A stretch of DNA of 64,000 nucleotides from an uncultured bacterium (GCA_902779075.1 CACZAK010000001.1:20735-84734); one strand, 5' to 3'. Positions 44,201-51,878 are shown, numbered from the stretch's first letter. The notes: generated by a model from the letters alone, not told the origin. Translations and numbers: made by a program.

Positions 44201-46146
44201 GTGCCGATAACAGGCGTCGTGATCACCCCGTCATTGGCGACCGCACGGAGCGCATAGTTGTAGGTAGAGGCGGCTGCCAACTCACCTGCGGCGGTCTCAA
44301 AGGAAACGGTGCCAAGCACGTTAGTAATCGTCGTCCAACCCTCCGGCTCTGCCGCGCCGTCCGCCCAGCACTTCCACTGTACCTCAAATGATTCCGCATT
44401 CCCCAACGTCGCGACCTCACCGGCGACGACGACGCAGTCGTGATGGATGACCGAAAGGCCCGTCGCCGCAGTAGCCGTAGACCACGTGACCGCGAATCCA
44501 ACCAACGTCGTGAAGGAACCCGACACGGGCGCGGACGCAACATCTCCCTCTCCCGCAACGCGCAGTTTGTAGCTGTAGGCGGTTGCCGGTGCCAACCCCG
44601 AATAGACAACCGAAAAGGCATCTGCAGCGACAAGCCCGTTCGTCAGCGTCGTCCATTCCGTCGGTTCGGTTCCGCCCGTCGCCCAAACCTTGCATTGAAT
44701 CATGCAGTCGGGGAAGCCGCCACAGTCAGCCACCGTTCCGTCAAAGGCAACATAGTCAGAATGGATGTTAGAAACGCCCGGCGTGGCACTGGAACCGTTC
44801 ACCCATGTCACCTCGGGTGGCGCAGGCGTCACGAAAGCATCGTTTTTCACCGTATCGTATTCAGTCCTGATCCAGTCGGCGCTCACGACTCCCGGACGCA
44901 GACGAACCTCGTCCATGTCGCCATTCAAACGGCGCCCTTTTTTAGCAGTGTCCTTAGACGAATCCGCATTGGCAAACACATCCTGAGTTGAGCAACCAAT
45001 GCCGATATTGGCATGCTCATCCAAGTTTACGTCCATTTTAAGATTCTTGGTTTCAACAAAAGCGCCGTTGATGTAGAAGTCATAAGCCTGCGTTCCCCCG
45101 TTTGTTGCTTTTTTCCAAATGACGTCAACCTTTTTCCATGTCCGCGGGTTGCTGCTTTTCTCGGACAAAACAGTTCCCACATCAGTACCCGTCAGCACGC
45201 AATCGTTGTCGGAATTCTGTCCAAGAACACCACCGGAGAAAATGCGAACTTGTGATGGCGGATCGCCACTATCGAACTGAACACCCCATGAGGCACCGTT
45301 GTCACCCCTGCGGCGACCAAGCAAATAGGAATACGACACCTTCCCCTGGGCACGCATCCAGAACGAGGCATGAAAGTCTGTGCCGAGGGAATCGGCAACC
45401 GTACTCTTTACGCCATTCGTTGCATCAATGATAATGCCCGGCGAATGAAAGTTGTTGGTCGCGATGCGCCGAGCCTGACCGACTGCACCATCATCGACTT
45501 TTGAACCCCCAGTATTGCCTGATGCCACAGCCTTGCCGTTTAGCTCATTGATCGTTGAATCTTTAATGTCAGGATTTCTACCCTCCTCCTTCAAGTGCCA
45601 GACGCCGACATAGTCGCCCCAGGGGTTGGGATTGTCGACCTTTACGCCGTCTGCGACGTTGTAGCACATGTAGAACTTGAAGCCCTGTGTCAATTGAGGG
45701 ATCCTGACCCAGACAAGCGATTCCCCGTTGTGAACCCATGTGTCGTTTTCAGATGCGAGACGGGTACCGTCCTCGGCGAAGAAGGCCACATCGTGTCCGT
45801 AGGTTGTCGTATGGGCGTTGTTCCACGCGGAAGTGTCATCGTAGTCGAAGCCGGGCATTCTCGTTTCCGATATGCGCACGAGCACCGGGAAGTTGACAAG
45901 CGTCGTCCCGTTGGTATAACTGGCGATCTGCAGCTTGATCGAATGGTTGAAGTCCGCCATCGTCAACGAATCAGCCGCGTTTGCCATCGGAACGGCAAGA
46001 CAGACCACAGCCGCCATGACAAAAGACTTCAACCATCTCGAAACGGAACGTACAGGCGAAGCATCTACATGTTCTACACGTTCTACACGGCTAAAATAAC
46101 CACGGCGTCCCAAATTGCCACAATCAATAAGAAGATTCGATTTCAT
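38203..46146 (-). CDS. Giant secreted surface protein, DUF2341/LamG with glycine-rich and Ig-like repeats
   Basis: The protein has 2647 residues. A long N-terminal extension precedes the signal peptide core (MAAVVCLAVPMANAADS), as in extended signal peptides of very large exported proteins. Two DUF2341 plus LamG-like units (about 65-445 and 790-1170, each with YVGVWH(L/M)) bracket three Fn3-like repeats ending SFTTL. A glycine-rich domain (VVGGGGAGGYKVGGGGG) and MBG-like Ig repeats (YGDAPQPLTHTYSYGGY) follow; the C-terminus ends IPAGTGFWYNRTTGG. It is likely an adhesin or glycan-binding surface protein. GGAGAGGAGG supports the ATG at 46146. Its start region carries the 9-bp TCTACACGT repeat. 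Confidence 0.88.
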   Translation of the reverse strand: MKSNLLIDCGNLGRRGYFSRVERVEHVDASPVRSVSRWLKSFVMAAVVCLAVPMANAADSLTMADFNHSIKLQIASYTNGTTLVNFPVLVRISETRMPGFDYDDTSAWNNAHTTTYGHDVAFFAEDGTRLASENDTWVHNGESLVWVRIPQLTQGFKFYMCYNVADGVKVDNPNPWGDYVGVWHLKEEGRNPDIKDSTINELNGKAVASGNTGGSKVDDGAVGQARRIATNNFHSPGIIIDATNGVKSTVADSLGTDFHASFWMRAQGKVSYSYLLGRRRGDNGASWGVQFDSGDPPSQVRIFSGGVLGQNSDNDCVLTGTDVGTVLSEKSSNPRTWKKVDVIWKKATNGGTQAYDFYINGAFVETKNLKMDVNLDEHANIGIGCSTQDVFANADSSKDTAKKGRRLNGDMDEVRLRPGVVSADWIRTEYDTVKNDAFVTPAPPEVTWVNGSSATPGVSNIHSDYVAFDGTVADCGGFPDCMIQCKVWATGGTEPTEWTTLTNGLVAADAFSVVYSGLAPATAYSYKLRVAGEGDVASAPVSGSFTTLVGFAVTWSTATAATGLSVIHHDCVVVAGEVATLGNAESFEVQWKCWADGAAEPEGWTTITNVLGTVSFETAAGELAAASTYNYALRAVANDGVITTPVIGTFTTLPGLMVEWDETAGIVDVGYDFVKIGGTVIGLGEATACLVQRKIWAAGEGEPDWTTFMTGLGLNSVFTDLVTNLTAGTTYSYKLRAYGNDDETTEVMEGTFTTRGEAGEKIGSDYTHFFDDGTNSCWVVNEFERYLPFTVTGYTGTETLTNFPVLVEVRDKDTNGFSYDDFYHYDGSDIAFVDEKGHIIPHEIDTWNKNGMSLFWVRLPEMNNGTKFTMCYRSPLLETRPDPGNTFERYVGVWHMNERGDGVVNLKDSTVNNLETETHAMSLAENNGRVGYARRVAQTPGSSSSFGRIIAFDHDDILRTSVGNVFTFSGWYKLAATPPKWAYLVSRKSEDADKGWGIQYDEKDTTTELRVWSGSSEKNKFQIFKISGMSSTGWNYWTFTFDGSVNPDGTTNQLFHAFLNGEELSTTAGGFLLNYPVVNDENATYDHLVIGGQQNGTGAFNGLVDEARYSKGMRSADWIKAEYDSSLQATYWNDADRRFVTKGTVSHGTDSLVPVVVWEHGPGLPDTILDVSYAYVQFAGTVTYCGARATECRIEYQLWVDGEEKPEEWTTLANGLRAGKYFSIPVTGLKQDMLYNFSIRAVNSVDGLERQNHEHAGQFRTNGNMTLGDVDGELFRLGDKFVHRYRAGSWIFTAPDYATNVEILVVGGGGAGGYKVGGGGGGGGVFHSMSFPVTTGAVYRVHVGKGGIAASNLTERSENGDISYFALASDEQNPLILMYGGGAGGSYAHQKIGGVDYAITNIAIGAEGASGGGGTYALDGGKQDMTGLPEEFSPFGHAGGRGNDTLQPGGSIGKVAAGGGGGAGRAGLGATFDAWSAGGSGGVGVGSAISGETLYYGAGGGGGYIYRTQVASDGTDNFTKPGGGGSGIGGNAADVRNGIPATSGVPNTGAGGGGGSSRGKSDGKTVDENDSTYWQGGNGGDGVVLISYEAHGRDPISEEPRITMTSCDYTDEKGYADILYRAYWAGIQSQTNDIYVLYSTVSEDDVRAGNGELVKVVHGSIGIAATTFTPPAVGYTYWVRIVARKDANSFMYSDEVGTFEVPAIRLSGASWHMPHKEDDDNDPSQDYANVFYSLYDTAPDARLYCYWSENRADLEGDEAPTGANVHFLDLGTGKATTDGEFTIPATEGLERDKVYYIRIATGNEAGTKYFLSKLIVELETIDKPRVIFPEANWNNHRAEVEFLQTTSHLPPDTVDLYALYGTEKAITAKNPFGQDGVNAVNLGACSIYPDDVETVTQFPLWSPVDTNYYVRLALVTNGVPVCYSQRSQYLNLISAVPTNTLLVYVNADAKIGCYGDAPQPLTHTYSYGGYTEGPGWDNWQSKSEHLDGAPSCAVTATSPSGQYAIEQGDLRLGQGGQTYFHKEPVIDPETGAQALDSEGQPVFESVPYYYELIYTGSRYVVTNAQFTVSIADARTLYTGEDFNVTDLDTTVTGLRNDQPISYMYRVGTNDWANTITTTYSDIWTHIVQFKATAPNHDEERGTFMITVDPAPLFATISAEDLNYLGVPQIPNITTNVTGHVRPDLNPLTVEFRDEVDAWTNTVPSFVKPGTYKLFFRVSAPNHISFTTNCTFTVEEWDYRVNMDGKEGFAVPINISDPAWLLNATGEDALHFADNTDNKRYKNLDRVCDNGLKLWQNYMIDRQELNKKLVAAVRQSGNRVNEDSFVVYFPNVSVLRNTGLNVGFRLDTKLKGESEFTKGRVSDKYEMNVPLGPGDPTGLYVFNIVLTPTNNATTGEAMYGGGESVMASVATVGVIRVSSALTNTVTVAPWKSLALGTEDAVDVSVTDVVNPNSGIVVDDMILAYNTVNANFNVWTRSQTKGEEWTALTTVTKGGVTVSEATTNRFALGKAFWLVRNAPGDYIYLVGRYTGDDYEFNLGGGTVEAPGFTLVANPTFFDIDLNDLVFVDGEGNVAEPAMGDRIVTQDIAGMQTVYFRHRTTGKWGCNVPTKVGKRIKQVWTEGGTIPAGTGFWYNRTTGGVLKIKFEAAK
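46064..46090. repeat. TCTACATGT 9-bp repeat in signal region of giant gene
   Basis: Three 9-bp units (tctacatgt, tctacacgt, tctacacgg), followed by ctaaaataac, code for part of the N-terminal extension of the giant protein. A similar run including the trailing ctxaaaat lies at 56795-56850. Confidence 0.8.
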
Positions 46147-46163
46147 TGTTTTTCCTCCTCTCC

Positions 46164-46967
46164 TTATTCAGCCCGTTTCACCTTGAAGAAGCGGCGCTTC
46201 GGCGATTTCGACGTTCCGATCGCGATCTCGGACCTGCCATCGCCCTCGACGACCTCCGAGAAGTAGTCCGGCTTGAGGTCGTTCGGCGTCTCGCCGGAGA
46301 TGATCGTGTAATCGAGGTACGGCACGGTGCCGTCAACGGCGAGCCACACTTCGCCGTCCGTAAGCTCAATGGCCGTAATCTGCGGCGGCAGGAGGTTTTG
46401 CGGCACGGCAGAAAGCCTGTTGGCACGCACCGGTAGGGCGGTCGCCCCGCGACCGCCGTCGGACGCGACGGAGCGCGTCCCTCCCGTGGCAGCGGCAAGG
46501 CGGGGCTTGGTGGAACTCGCGTCGGTGATGTTGACGCCGCCGGAGATGATTCCCCAGCGGTTCACGCGTACGGGCTTGCCGTTCCGCGTGCCGGTGGGCA
46601 CGCCGGCGAGGTTGCGCGTATCGACAAGGCACACGGCCCATTCGCCGCCCTTGAGCACCTCGTATTCCGCAGCGGGAATCTGGAAAACGGAATCGCGGCA
46701 CTTGCCGTCCTGGGCAAGCGCCCCCGCGAGCACCACGCGGTCGCGTGATGAAACGGGCGTACCATCCGCGTTGAAACCGGTAAAAGCCGTCCCTGCGGGC
46801 GACCACACGAGCGCATAGCACTCGTCGTCCCGCACGATTGAGCCGTCGGCATAGCGGTCAGGACCAGGCGTAGAGAACCTGGCCAACTTGTCCTGCATGT
46901 TTCCGAAGACGCACGCAGAACATGTTATAACCGCCGCAACGGCCATATTTTTGGCAGTTTTAGGCAT
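46164..46967 (-). CDS. Secreted protein of unknown family
   Basis: The protein has 267 residues. A signal peptide (MAVAAVITCSACVFG) is followed by a region rich in loops and beta strands (ECYALVWSPAGTAFTGFNADGTPVS). No family is recognised. The hairpin repeat at 46431-46485 adds the segment TGGTRSVASDGGRGATAL. It ends 17 nt before the giant gene and is probably exported together with it. The start at 46967 follows a leader with GGAGGAG and AAAGGAG. Confidence 0.75.
   Translation of the reverse strand: MPKTAKNMAVAAVITCSACVFGNMQDKLARFSTPGPDRYADGSIVRDDECYALVWSPAGTAFTGFNADGTPVSSRDRVVLAGALAQDGKCRDSVFQIPAAEYEVLKGGEWAVCLVDTRNLAGVPTGTRNGKPVRVNRWGIISGGVNITDASSTKPRLAAATGGTRSVASDGGRGATALPVRANRLSAVPQNLLPPQITAIELTDGEVWLAVDGTVPYLDYTIISGETPNDLKPDYFSEVVEGDGRSEIAIGTSKSPKRRFFKVKRAE
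46431..46485 (-). repeat. Dispersed double-hairpin repeat inside secreted-protein gene
   Basis: On the coding strand a first hairpin (GGACGCG-CTCCGT-CGCGTCC) is followed by a second (GGCGGTCG loop CGACCGCC). The first half matches the kinase gene at 21216-21247 in 30 of 32 bases. Confidence 0.9.
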
Positions 46968-47022
46968 ACTTTTATATACTCCTTTCTCCTCCGAAATAGA
47001 CTCCCGGCGGAAAAAACGCTAT

Positions 47023-47028
47023 ATTATA
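47023..47028 (-). promoter_or_regulatory. -10 box of the giant-protein operon
   Basis: TATAAT preceded by TTATGG lies 56 bp upstream of the ATG at 46967, giving a leader of about 50 nt that contains two purine-rich ribosome-site-like stretches. No convincing -35. Confidence 0.6.
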
Positions 47029-47112
47029 CCATAATTTCCCCATTAGTAAACCATGTTCATTCAAAAAAGCAAAAAGGAGGCGCATCTGCGTTTTTCACCC
47101 ATGCGTTTTGAG

Positions 47113-47290
47113 ATTGGAAACAACCAGAACAACCGGTAAAAACAACTTTGAGAGAGGTGCGCGGGCTAACTCGCCCGCGCATCTTATCCATCTATTATTG
47201 ATATGGTTGTGTCGTTTTAGATTAGCCGATGGGCGCGGGCGAGTTAGCCCGCGCGCCAAAGGCAAGTTGTTTCAAATAGTTGTTTCCAAT
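47113..47290. repeat. MITE-like 178-bp inverted-repeat element
   Basis: The element begins ATTGGAAACAAC and ends with its exact reverse complement. Inside, GCGCGGGC-TAACTC-GCCCGCGC (47159-47180) reappears in reverse at 47233-47254, so it can fold into one long hairpin or two small ones. It has no coding capacity. No clear target-site duplication is visible. It fills most of the 504-bp gap between two minus-strand operons. Confidence 0.85.
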
Positions 47291-47401
47291 TATCACGCCC
47301 GCAAAAAGGGTGAGAAAAGGGCACTTTGAACTCGCAGAGGATGCTGTCTTCACGTGAAGGAGGCACAGTTTCCTGCCAAGCGCAACACGCCTGAAGGGAC
47401 A

Positions 47402-47443
47402 TTGGGGACTTTGGAGACTTTAGGGGACAAGGGGGAACTTTGG
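47402..47443. repeat. 9-bp-period repeat TTGGGGACT
   Basis: Units ttggggact, ttggagact, ttaggggac and imperfect followers recur every 9-10 bp just downstream of the phosphodiesterase-like gene. Nothing else is seen in this end of the gap. Confidence 0.65.
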
Positions 47444-47471
47444 CTTGTTACCCCAGTACAAGCACTAAGCC

Positions 47472-48593
47472 CTAGAGCATGGCTTTGAAATAGTCGCACA
47501 CGCGCGAGACGCCATCGGGGACGGGCACGGTGGAGAGCCAACAGGCGGCGGAGTCTTCGTCAGCCGGATCGAACCCGTGCATCCCGTTGAGCGGCTTCAC
47601 GCCCATGTCGCTCGGACAGAACTGCACGCCGGCGTTCGCAAGGAAGATGGCGTCACCAAACTTGTGGTCCTCGCGCCAAATGCCGTGATGCTTCATTTCA
47701 TCGTCCGTGAGCCAGTGTCCGGGGAAGTCTGCAAACGCCGCCTTGACCTTATCTTCCGACTCCGGCTTCAGCCACCAGAAACGGGCCATCGTGGAGTCGA
47801 TTGCGCTTGCGTAGTCCTCACCCCATACGAGACCCGCCTTCTCAAGCGCGGCAGGCGCATCGACCGTGCCGCGCAGGGGCGTCATGCCGTGGTCGGAGAA
47901 CACGGTCAACTCAAACGGCTTGCCGCCCGCGACGAGCGCATCGTGGAGGGCGCGGATGGAGTCCGCATATTTCTCCACCTTAGCCCGCAGCACGTCGTCA
48001 CGCCCCACGTTGTCGTGCTGCAGGGCGTCGAATGCGGCGGAATAGACGAACGCGCGGTCCACTTCGCCCTTGCGGAACGCCTCCGCCGCGATGCGGAAGT
48101 TCTCCGTCTCCGGGAGCCGCCAGTTGGAGATGAGGTAGCGGTACCCCTTTTCGCTCCAGACATCCGCGAGGTTCTTCACCGGGGCGAGTCCGCCCTTCAC
48201 GAAAAGGTCGGTCTTCTCGCAGTAGTCGAGCTTCGGAAGACGCTCCACGGGCACGCCGTAGAGTTGGAAGTACCCCGTGAAGCCGTAGAGTTTCTTGATG
48301 AGCTTGGAGAGCTGGTGGCGGATGCGTCCGCGCCGCCAGAAGGAGCGCGGCCTGAGGAACGGCGCAAGCCACTTCATCTTCCGGAACGGACTCTTCTCCG
48401 GCGCGTAGTCGTAAAAGGCAAGGTGTCCGTGGACCGACGGACGTTCTCCCGTGAGGATCGTGGGGATGGCGGTACAGCTGAACCCAAACTGCATCTCGAT
48501 CTTCCGCCGGTTGGGGAGAAGGTCGCGCAGGAAACCATAGCGCTCGACCTGTTTCCACCCCAATGCGTCAATAAAAACGAAAACCTTCACCAT
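47472..48593 (-). CDS. Alkaline phosphatase superfamily / type I phosphodiesterase-like protein
   Basis: The protein has 373 residues. The fold markers of the nucleotide pyrophosphatase/phosphodiesterase group are visible: VFVFIDALGW near the start (metal Asp), GFSCTAIPTILTG (nucleophile Thr/Ser region), VFSDHGM (metal Asp-His) and a late NGMHGFDPADEDS. It lacks a signal peptide and may act on a glycan- or lipid-linked phosphate in the cytoplasm. ATG 48593 has GGGAGGTG five bases upstream. It follows the GT4 gene after 1 nt. Confidence 0.82.
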   Translation of the reverse strand: MVKVFVFIDALGWKQVERYGFLRDLLPNRRKIEMQFGFSCTAIPTILTGERPSVHGHLAFYDYAPEKSPFRKMKWLAPFLRPRSFWRRGRIRHQLSKLIKKLYGFTGYFQLYGVPVERLPKLDYCEKTDLFVKGGLAPVKNLADVWSEKGYRYLISNWRLPETENFRIAAEAFRKGEVDRAFVYSAAFDALQHDNVGRDDVLRAKVEKYADSIRALHDALVAGGKPFELTVFSDHGMTPLRGTVDAPAALEKAGLVWGEDYASAIDSTMARFWWLKPESEDKVKAAFADFPGHWLTDDEMKHHGIWREDHKFGDAIFLANAGVQFCPSDMGVKPLNGMHGFDPADEDSAACWLSTVPVPDGVSRVCDYFKAML

Positions 48594-48594
48594 C

Positions 48595-49812
48595 TCAACA
48601 CCTCCCAACTCTGACCTCGTCATAGATGTCCATGAGGCGGGCGATGACGTTTGGCCAGGCGTAGCTTTCCACCGTCGCGCGCGCGTCCTCTAATATATGC
48701 GCGATGCGCTCCGGCGGGAGGGCGACGAGGCGGTCGAACGCCTCGGCGAGGCTGCCGGAGGCAGACGGATCGAAGAGCATGCCGTTTTTTCCGTCCTTCA
48801 CGAAATCCGGGAGCCCGCCCACGTTCGACGCGATCAGCGGGATTCCGCGTGCCATCGCCTCCAGTGCCACGATGCCGAACGGCTCGTGTACGGACGGCAG
48901 CACGAAAACGTCCGCCGCCGCGAAGGCCGCCTCCAGCTCCGCGCTGCCCGGCGGCAGGCCGGGGATGAGCGTAAAGCGGTCACCGACGCCGAGCTCCTGC
49001 ACACGCGCCTTGATTTTGTCCGCATACCATTGGGCCGTGAGCGGCCCCACGAGCGTCAGACGGCAAGCTGGGCGCGCGGCCAGCAAATCCACAAGCGCAA
49101 GCTGGTTCTTCTGGTAGTCGATCCGCGAAACGCACAGGATGTTTATGCTCGGTCGTTCGCGAAGCGGCTCAACATCTGTGAAGCGGCACTCTTGCCGCTT
49201 CAATTCCACGCCGTTCGGCAGATAGCGGACGATCCGTCCCGGATGTTTCTCCCTTAGGAGACGCTCCTCCTCGTGCGAGATGCAGATGATCGCGTTCACG
49301 CGCGCCAGCGGATCGAACCGCATCCCGAACATCCTGTCGAGAATCGCGCCGTAGGGGAACTTCCCCTTGAGCGGACGCAGCATTTCCTCCATTTCGCTCG
49401 CCGGCACGGCTGCTGCGCCGCCGTGGAGGGACATCACGCAGGGGACGCCGAGACGCTTGGCGAGCTTCACGGACGCGCATGCCAGTCGTCCGCCCGCATG
49501 GATGTGGATAACATCTGGATGGAAATCCCGCACCGCCTTGAAAAGCGCAGACGCGTATGGGCTGCCGCCTTTTTTGTCAAGTTTCAGGCGATCCACCGCC
49601 GACATTGGGAAATATGGGTAGAAATAGGGGAAGCAACTGACGCCTTCCGGCGGCTCTCCGGGCGGCTGGAGGGCCGCCGTGCAGAAGATGCGCGGTTCAT
49701 GTCCGAGCTTGCGCTGTTCCGCTACGGTATGACACACGACCGTTTCCGTGCCGCCCCATTCCGCCGACGAGTACCGCCTAACGACATGCGCAATCTTCAG
49801 GGGTTTCGGCAT
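48595..49812 (-). CDS. Family 4 glycosyltransferase
   Basis: This GT-B enzyme has 405 residues: KIAHVVRRYSSAEWGGTETVV at the N-terminus, VIHIHAGGRLA, LCVSRIDYQKNQLALVDLL and PSVHEPFGIVALEAMARG with the donor-site Glu pair. It is paired with the phosphodiesterase-like gene (1-nt gap) and lies 12 nt after the SUMF1 gene stop. Substrate unknown. Confidence 0.92.
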   Translation of the reverse strand: MPKPLKIAHVVRRYSSAEWGGTETVVCHTVAEQRKLGHEPRIFCTAALQPPGEPPEGVSCFPYFYPYFPMSAVDRLKLDKKGGSPYASALFKAVRDFHPDVIHIHAGGRLACASVKLAKRLGVPCVMSLHGGAAAVPASEMEEMLRPLKGKFPYGAILDRMFGMRFDPLARVNAIICISHEEERLLREKHPGRIVRYLPNGVELKRQECRFTDVEPLRERPSINILCVSRIDYQKNQLALVDLLAARPACRLTLVGPLTAQWYADKIKARVQELGVGDRFTLIPGLPPGSAELEAAFAAADVFVLPSVHEPFGIVALEAMARGIPLIASNVGGLPDFVKDGKNGMLFDPSASGSLAEAFDRLVALPPERIAHILEDARATVESYAWPNVIARLMDIYDEVRVGRC

Positions 49813-49824
49813 AATGTGCCTCCT

Positions 49825-51108
49825 TCATAGCGAGGAGCAGGCGACTCGGAACCCGTAGATGCTGTTTCGGACATCCGGATCGCGCTTCAGGCGGTAAGCG
49901 GAGCGGCAGTCACGCGCGAAGTAGAACCAGCATCCGCCGCGCATCATGCGGAACGAGCCTGCGGGCGGCCCCTTGGGATCGATCATGGCCGCTCCAGGCA
50001 CTTCAGGCTTGGCGAACCAGTCCGAACACCACTCCAGCACGTTGCCATGCATGTCGTAGAAACCCCAGTCGTTCGGCTTGTTGATGCCCACGTCATGCGT
50101 CTGGTTCTCGCTGTTCATGTCATACCAGGCCATTTCGCCCAGCAGACCGGTTCCAGCGACAGCGCCCGTACTGCCGGCGCGGCAGGCGTATTCCCATTCC
50201 GCCTCGGTCGGCAAACGCACCGCGAGGCCGGATAACGCATGGACCTTGCCGATGAATGTCTGGCAGTCCGCCCACGAAACGGTCTCGACTGGGCGTGAAT
50301 CGCCCTTGAAACGCGACGGGTTTGTACCCATCACGCTTATCCACTGGGCCTGGGTCACCTCGAACTTGCCGAGCCAGAAACCATGCGTGAGCGTGACCAT
50401 GTGCTGCGGCTCGTCCTCGAAACGCCCCTCTTCCGATACTGGGCTGCCCATCATGAACGAGCCGGGCTCGCACCAGATCATCTCCATCTTTGCGCCGCCT
50501 GGCAGGGTGATCGTGCGCTGCATCCCGGTCTTGAGCGGGGTATTGCCAACCTTCCCCTGCGAATTGCCCGCTTCGGCATGGTCTTCGGACGTCTTCCTTA
50601 AGAACGAAATCTTCGCGAAGTCGCGCACGGGCTCATTGATCAGCTTGGGTGAGACCTCTACTTCCAGCGTCACGCCGTCGATGTTCTCCAAGTTGGCGAC
50701 TATTCGCTGCCTGCTGCCGCCGGCGGATGACGAGACGGGGATGTCGCAGATGGAGGAGAGCGAACCATCCGCCGCAAACGCGAAGGTGTGCTCGGGCATC
50801 TCGTCATCGCGAGCCACTTCCGCGTTGATGGCAAGCATCGCGTCCCGGAGCGTCACCAGCTGCCCTCCACGCGCGCCGCTGCTCCTGGGAATACGCCATT
50901 TGAGGCGCCACGGCGAGAGATGCCGCACGTCCCCGAAGTCCACGTGGATTTCCGTGGTAGGATTCCGCCACTTCACCTCCTTGGAAACGATCAATGTCTG
51001 CAACTGCAACGGCTTATCCCCGTCTGCGGCCAAGCAAAGGCCGACGCAGGCGAGTGACAGCGCGCACGCTGCCGCCCGTGCAGACCAGATTGTCGAACAC
51101 GTACTCAT
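49825..51108 (-). CDS. Secreted SUMF1 (formylglycine-generating-enzyme-like) domain protein
   Basis: The protein has 427 residues. A signal peptide (ACALSLACVGLCLAADG) precedes about 180 residues of unknown type and then a SUMF1 domain: MEMIWCEPGSFMMGSP, GFWLGKFEVTQAQW, RLPTEAEWEYACRAG, WGFYDMHGNVLEWCSDWF and RGGCWFYFARDCRSAYRLKRD. True FGE enzymes activate sulfatases, but many SUMF1 proteins of this group have other or unknown roles; no sulfatase lies nearby. ATG 51108 has AAAGGAG at the right distance; GTG 51114 is the alternative. Confidence 0.87.
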   Translation of the reverse strand: MSTCSTIWSARAAACALSLACVGLCLAADGDKPLQLQTLIVSKEVKWRNPTTEIHVDFGDVRHLSPWRLKWRIPRSSGARGGQLVTLRDAMLAINAEVARDDEMPEHTFAFAADGSLSSICDIPVSSSAGGSRQRIVANLENIDGVTLEVEVSPKLINEPVRDFAKISFLRKTSEDHAEAGNSQGKVGNTPLKTGMQRTITLPGGAKMEMIWCEPGSFMMGSPVSEEGRFEDEPQHMVTLTHGFWLGKFEVTQAQWISVMGTNPSRFKGDSRPVETVSWADCQTFIGKVHALSGLAVRLPTEAEWEYACRAGSTGAVAGTGLLGEMAWYDMNSENQTHDVGINKPNDWGFYDMHGNVLEWCSDWFAKPEVPGAAMIDPKGPPAGSFRMMRGGCWFYFARDCRSAYRLKRDPDVRNSIYGFRVACSSL

Positions 51109-51133
51109 GGACACTCCTTTTCGTTCGGGCGCA

Positions 51134-51139
51134 CATTAT
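51134..51139 (-). promoter_or_regulatory. -10 box upstream of SUMF1 gene
   Basis: TATAAT preceded by AATGG on the minus strand lies about 26 bp upstream of the ATG. Confidence 0.55.
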
Positions 51140-51182
51140 ACCATTTTTGCGATTCGTTCGCCAGTCCGCGCCTTCATCCGCT

Positions 51183-51740
51183 TCATTTCGAGAGCATTTC
51201 CTCTGGCATGTCCTTGTCCCAGATGCGCTTGAACCGCGCGCGGGCCACGGCCTCCTTGATTTTCTCCACCATCTCCGGCGTGACGAAGCCCTTTCGATGC
51301 TCGTCCGTGTAGAAACTCGCCACGAGGCCCTTCTTCTTAAGGCCAGAAGCGTTGTCTTCCTCATATTCCTTCAGCAGCCGCCCGCCTTCGCCTTCGCCGA
51401 TAAAGATGAAGGGGCGGTCCTTCTTGTGGTGGTACTTGAAGTACCACTTCATGGCCGCCTCCATGTCGTCGGACGAGGCGACGAGCGGTGAAAACACGCG
51501 CGCGAGGCCGCTGAATTTGCCATATCCGACTTCCATCCTGGCGTAATCCTGCATCATACTGACGTTTGCAAGTTTCGTGTACAGGTCGTTCTGCACGTAG
51601 ATCAGGTCTGAAGGGATGGCAAACGCGCGAACCGGATCATCGCGGATCAACCAGTTCTCCACATAATCGTATGGGGACATCGTATGACATCCCAGCAGCA
51701 AGGTGAGCGCGGCAAGCGCAAACTGCGTAACTATCTTCAT
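51183..51740 (-). CDS. Lipoprotein resembling DUF3089 alpha/beta hydrolases, active site altered
   Basis: The protein has 185 residues. A lipoprotein signal (ALAALTLLLGC) is followed by FAIPSDLIYVQNDLY, ARVFSPLVASSDDMEAAMKWYFKYHHKKDRPFIFIGEGEGG. The RPFIxxGxxxGG stretch sits where DUF3089 lipases have the G-H-S-Q-G nucleophile elbow; here Ser is absent, so it is probably inactive. A -10 box (51763-51768, TATAAT after ATGG) lies just upstream. Family placement is tentative. Confidence 0.55.
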   Translation of the reverse strand: MKIVTQFALAALTLLLGCHTMSPYDYVENWLIRDDPVRAFAIPSDLIYVQNDLYTKLANVSMMQDYARMEVGYGKFSGLARVFSPLVASSDDMEAAMKWYFKYHHKKDRPFIFIGEGEGGRLLKEYEEDNASGLKKKGLVASFYTDEHRKGFVTPEMVEKIKEAVARARFKRIWDKDMPEEMLSK

Positions 51741-51878
51741 CTATTCTCCTTAGGCGGCGACAATTATACCATATTTTTCGCCGCGCGTCCCCAATCGCGT
51801 CAAGGGTAGGAGAGGATTTTGAAAAAAGCAATCAAAGTTATCCTAATGTTCATTCCAGCGTGAAGCGTAGACGGCGGG

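Noticed and set aside
47041..47471. Possible RNA gene in the gap near the MITE-like element
   Set aside because: The strong pairing is explained by the inverted repeats; no known RNA family signature or promoter was seen.
49825..51108. Calling the SUMF1 protein a true sulfatase-activating enzyme
   Set aside because: The domain is clear, but no sulfatase is nearby and many SUMF1 proteins are not sulfatase activators; the function is left open.
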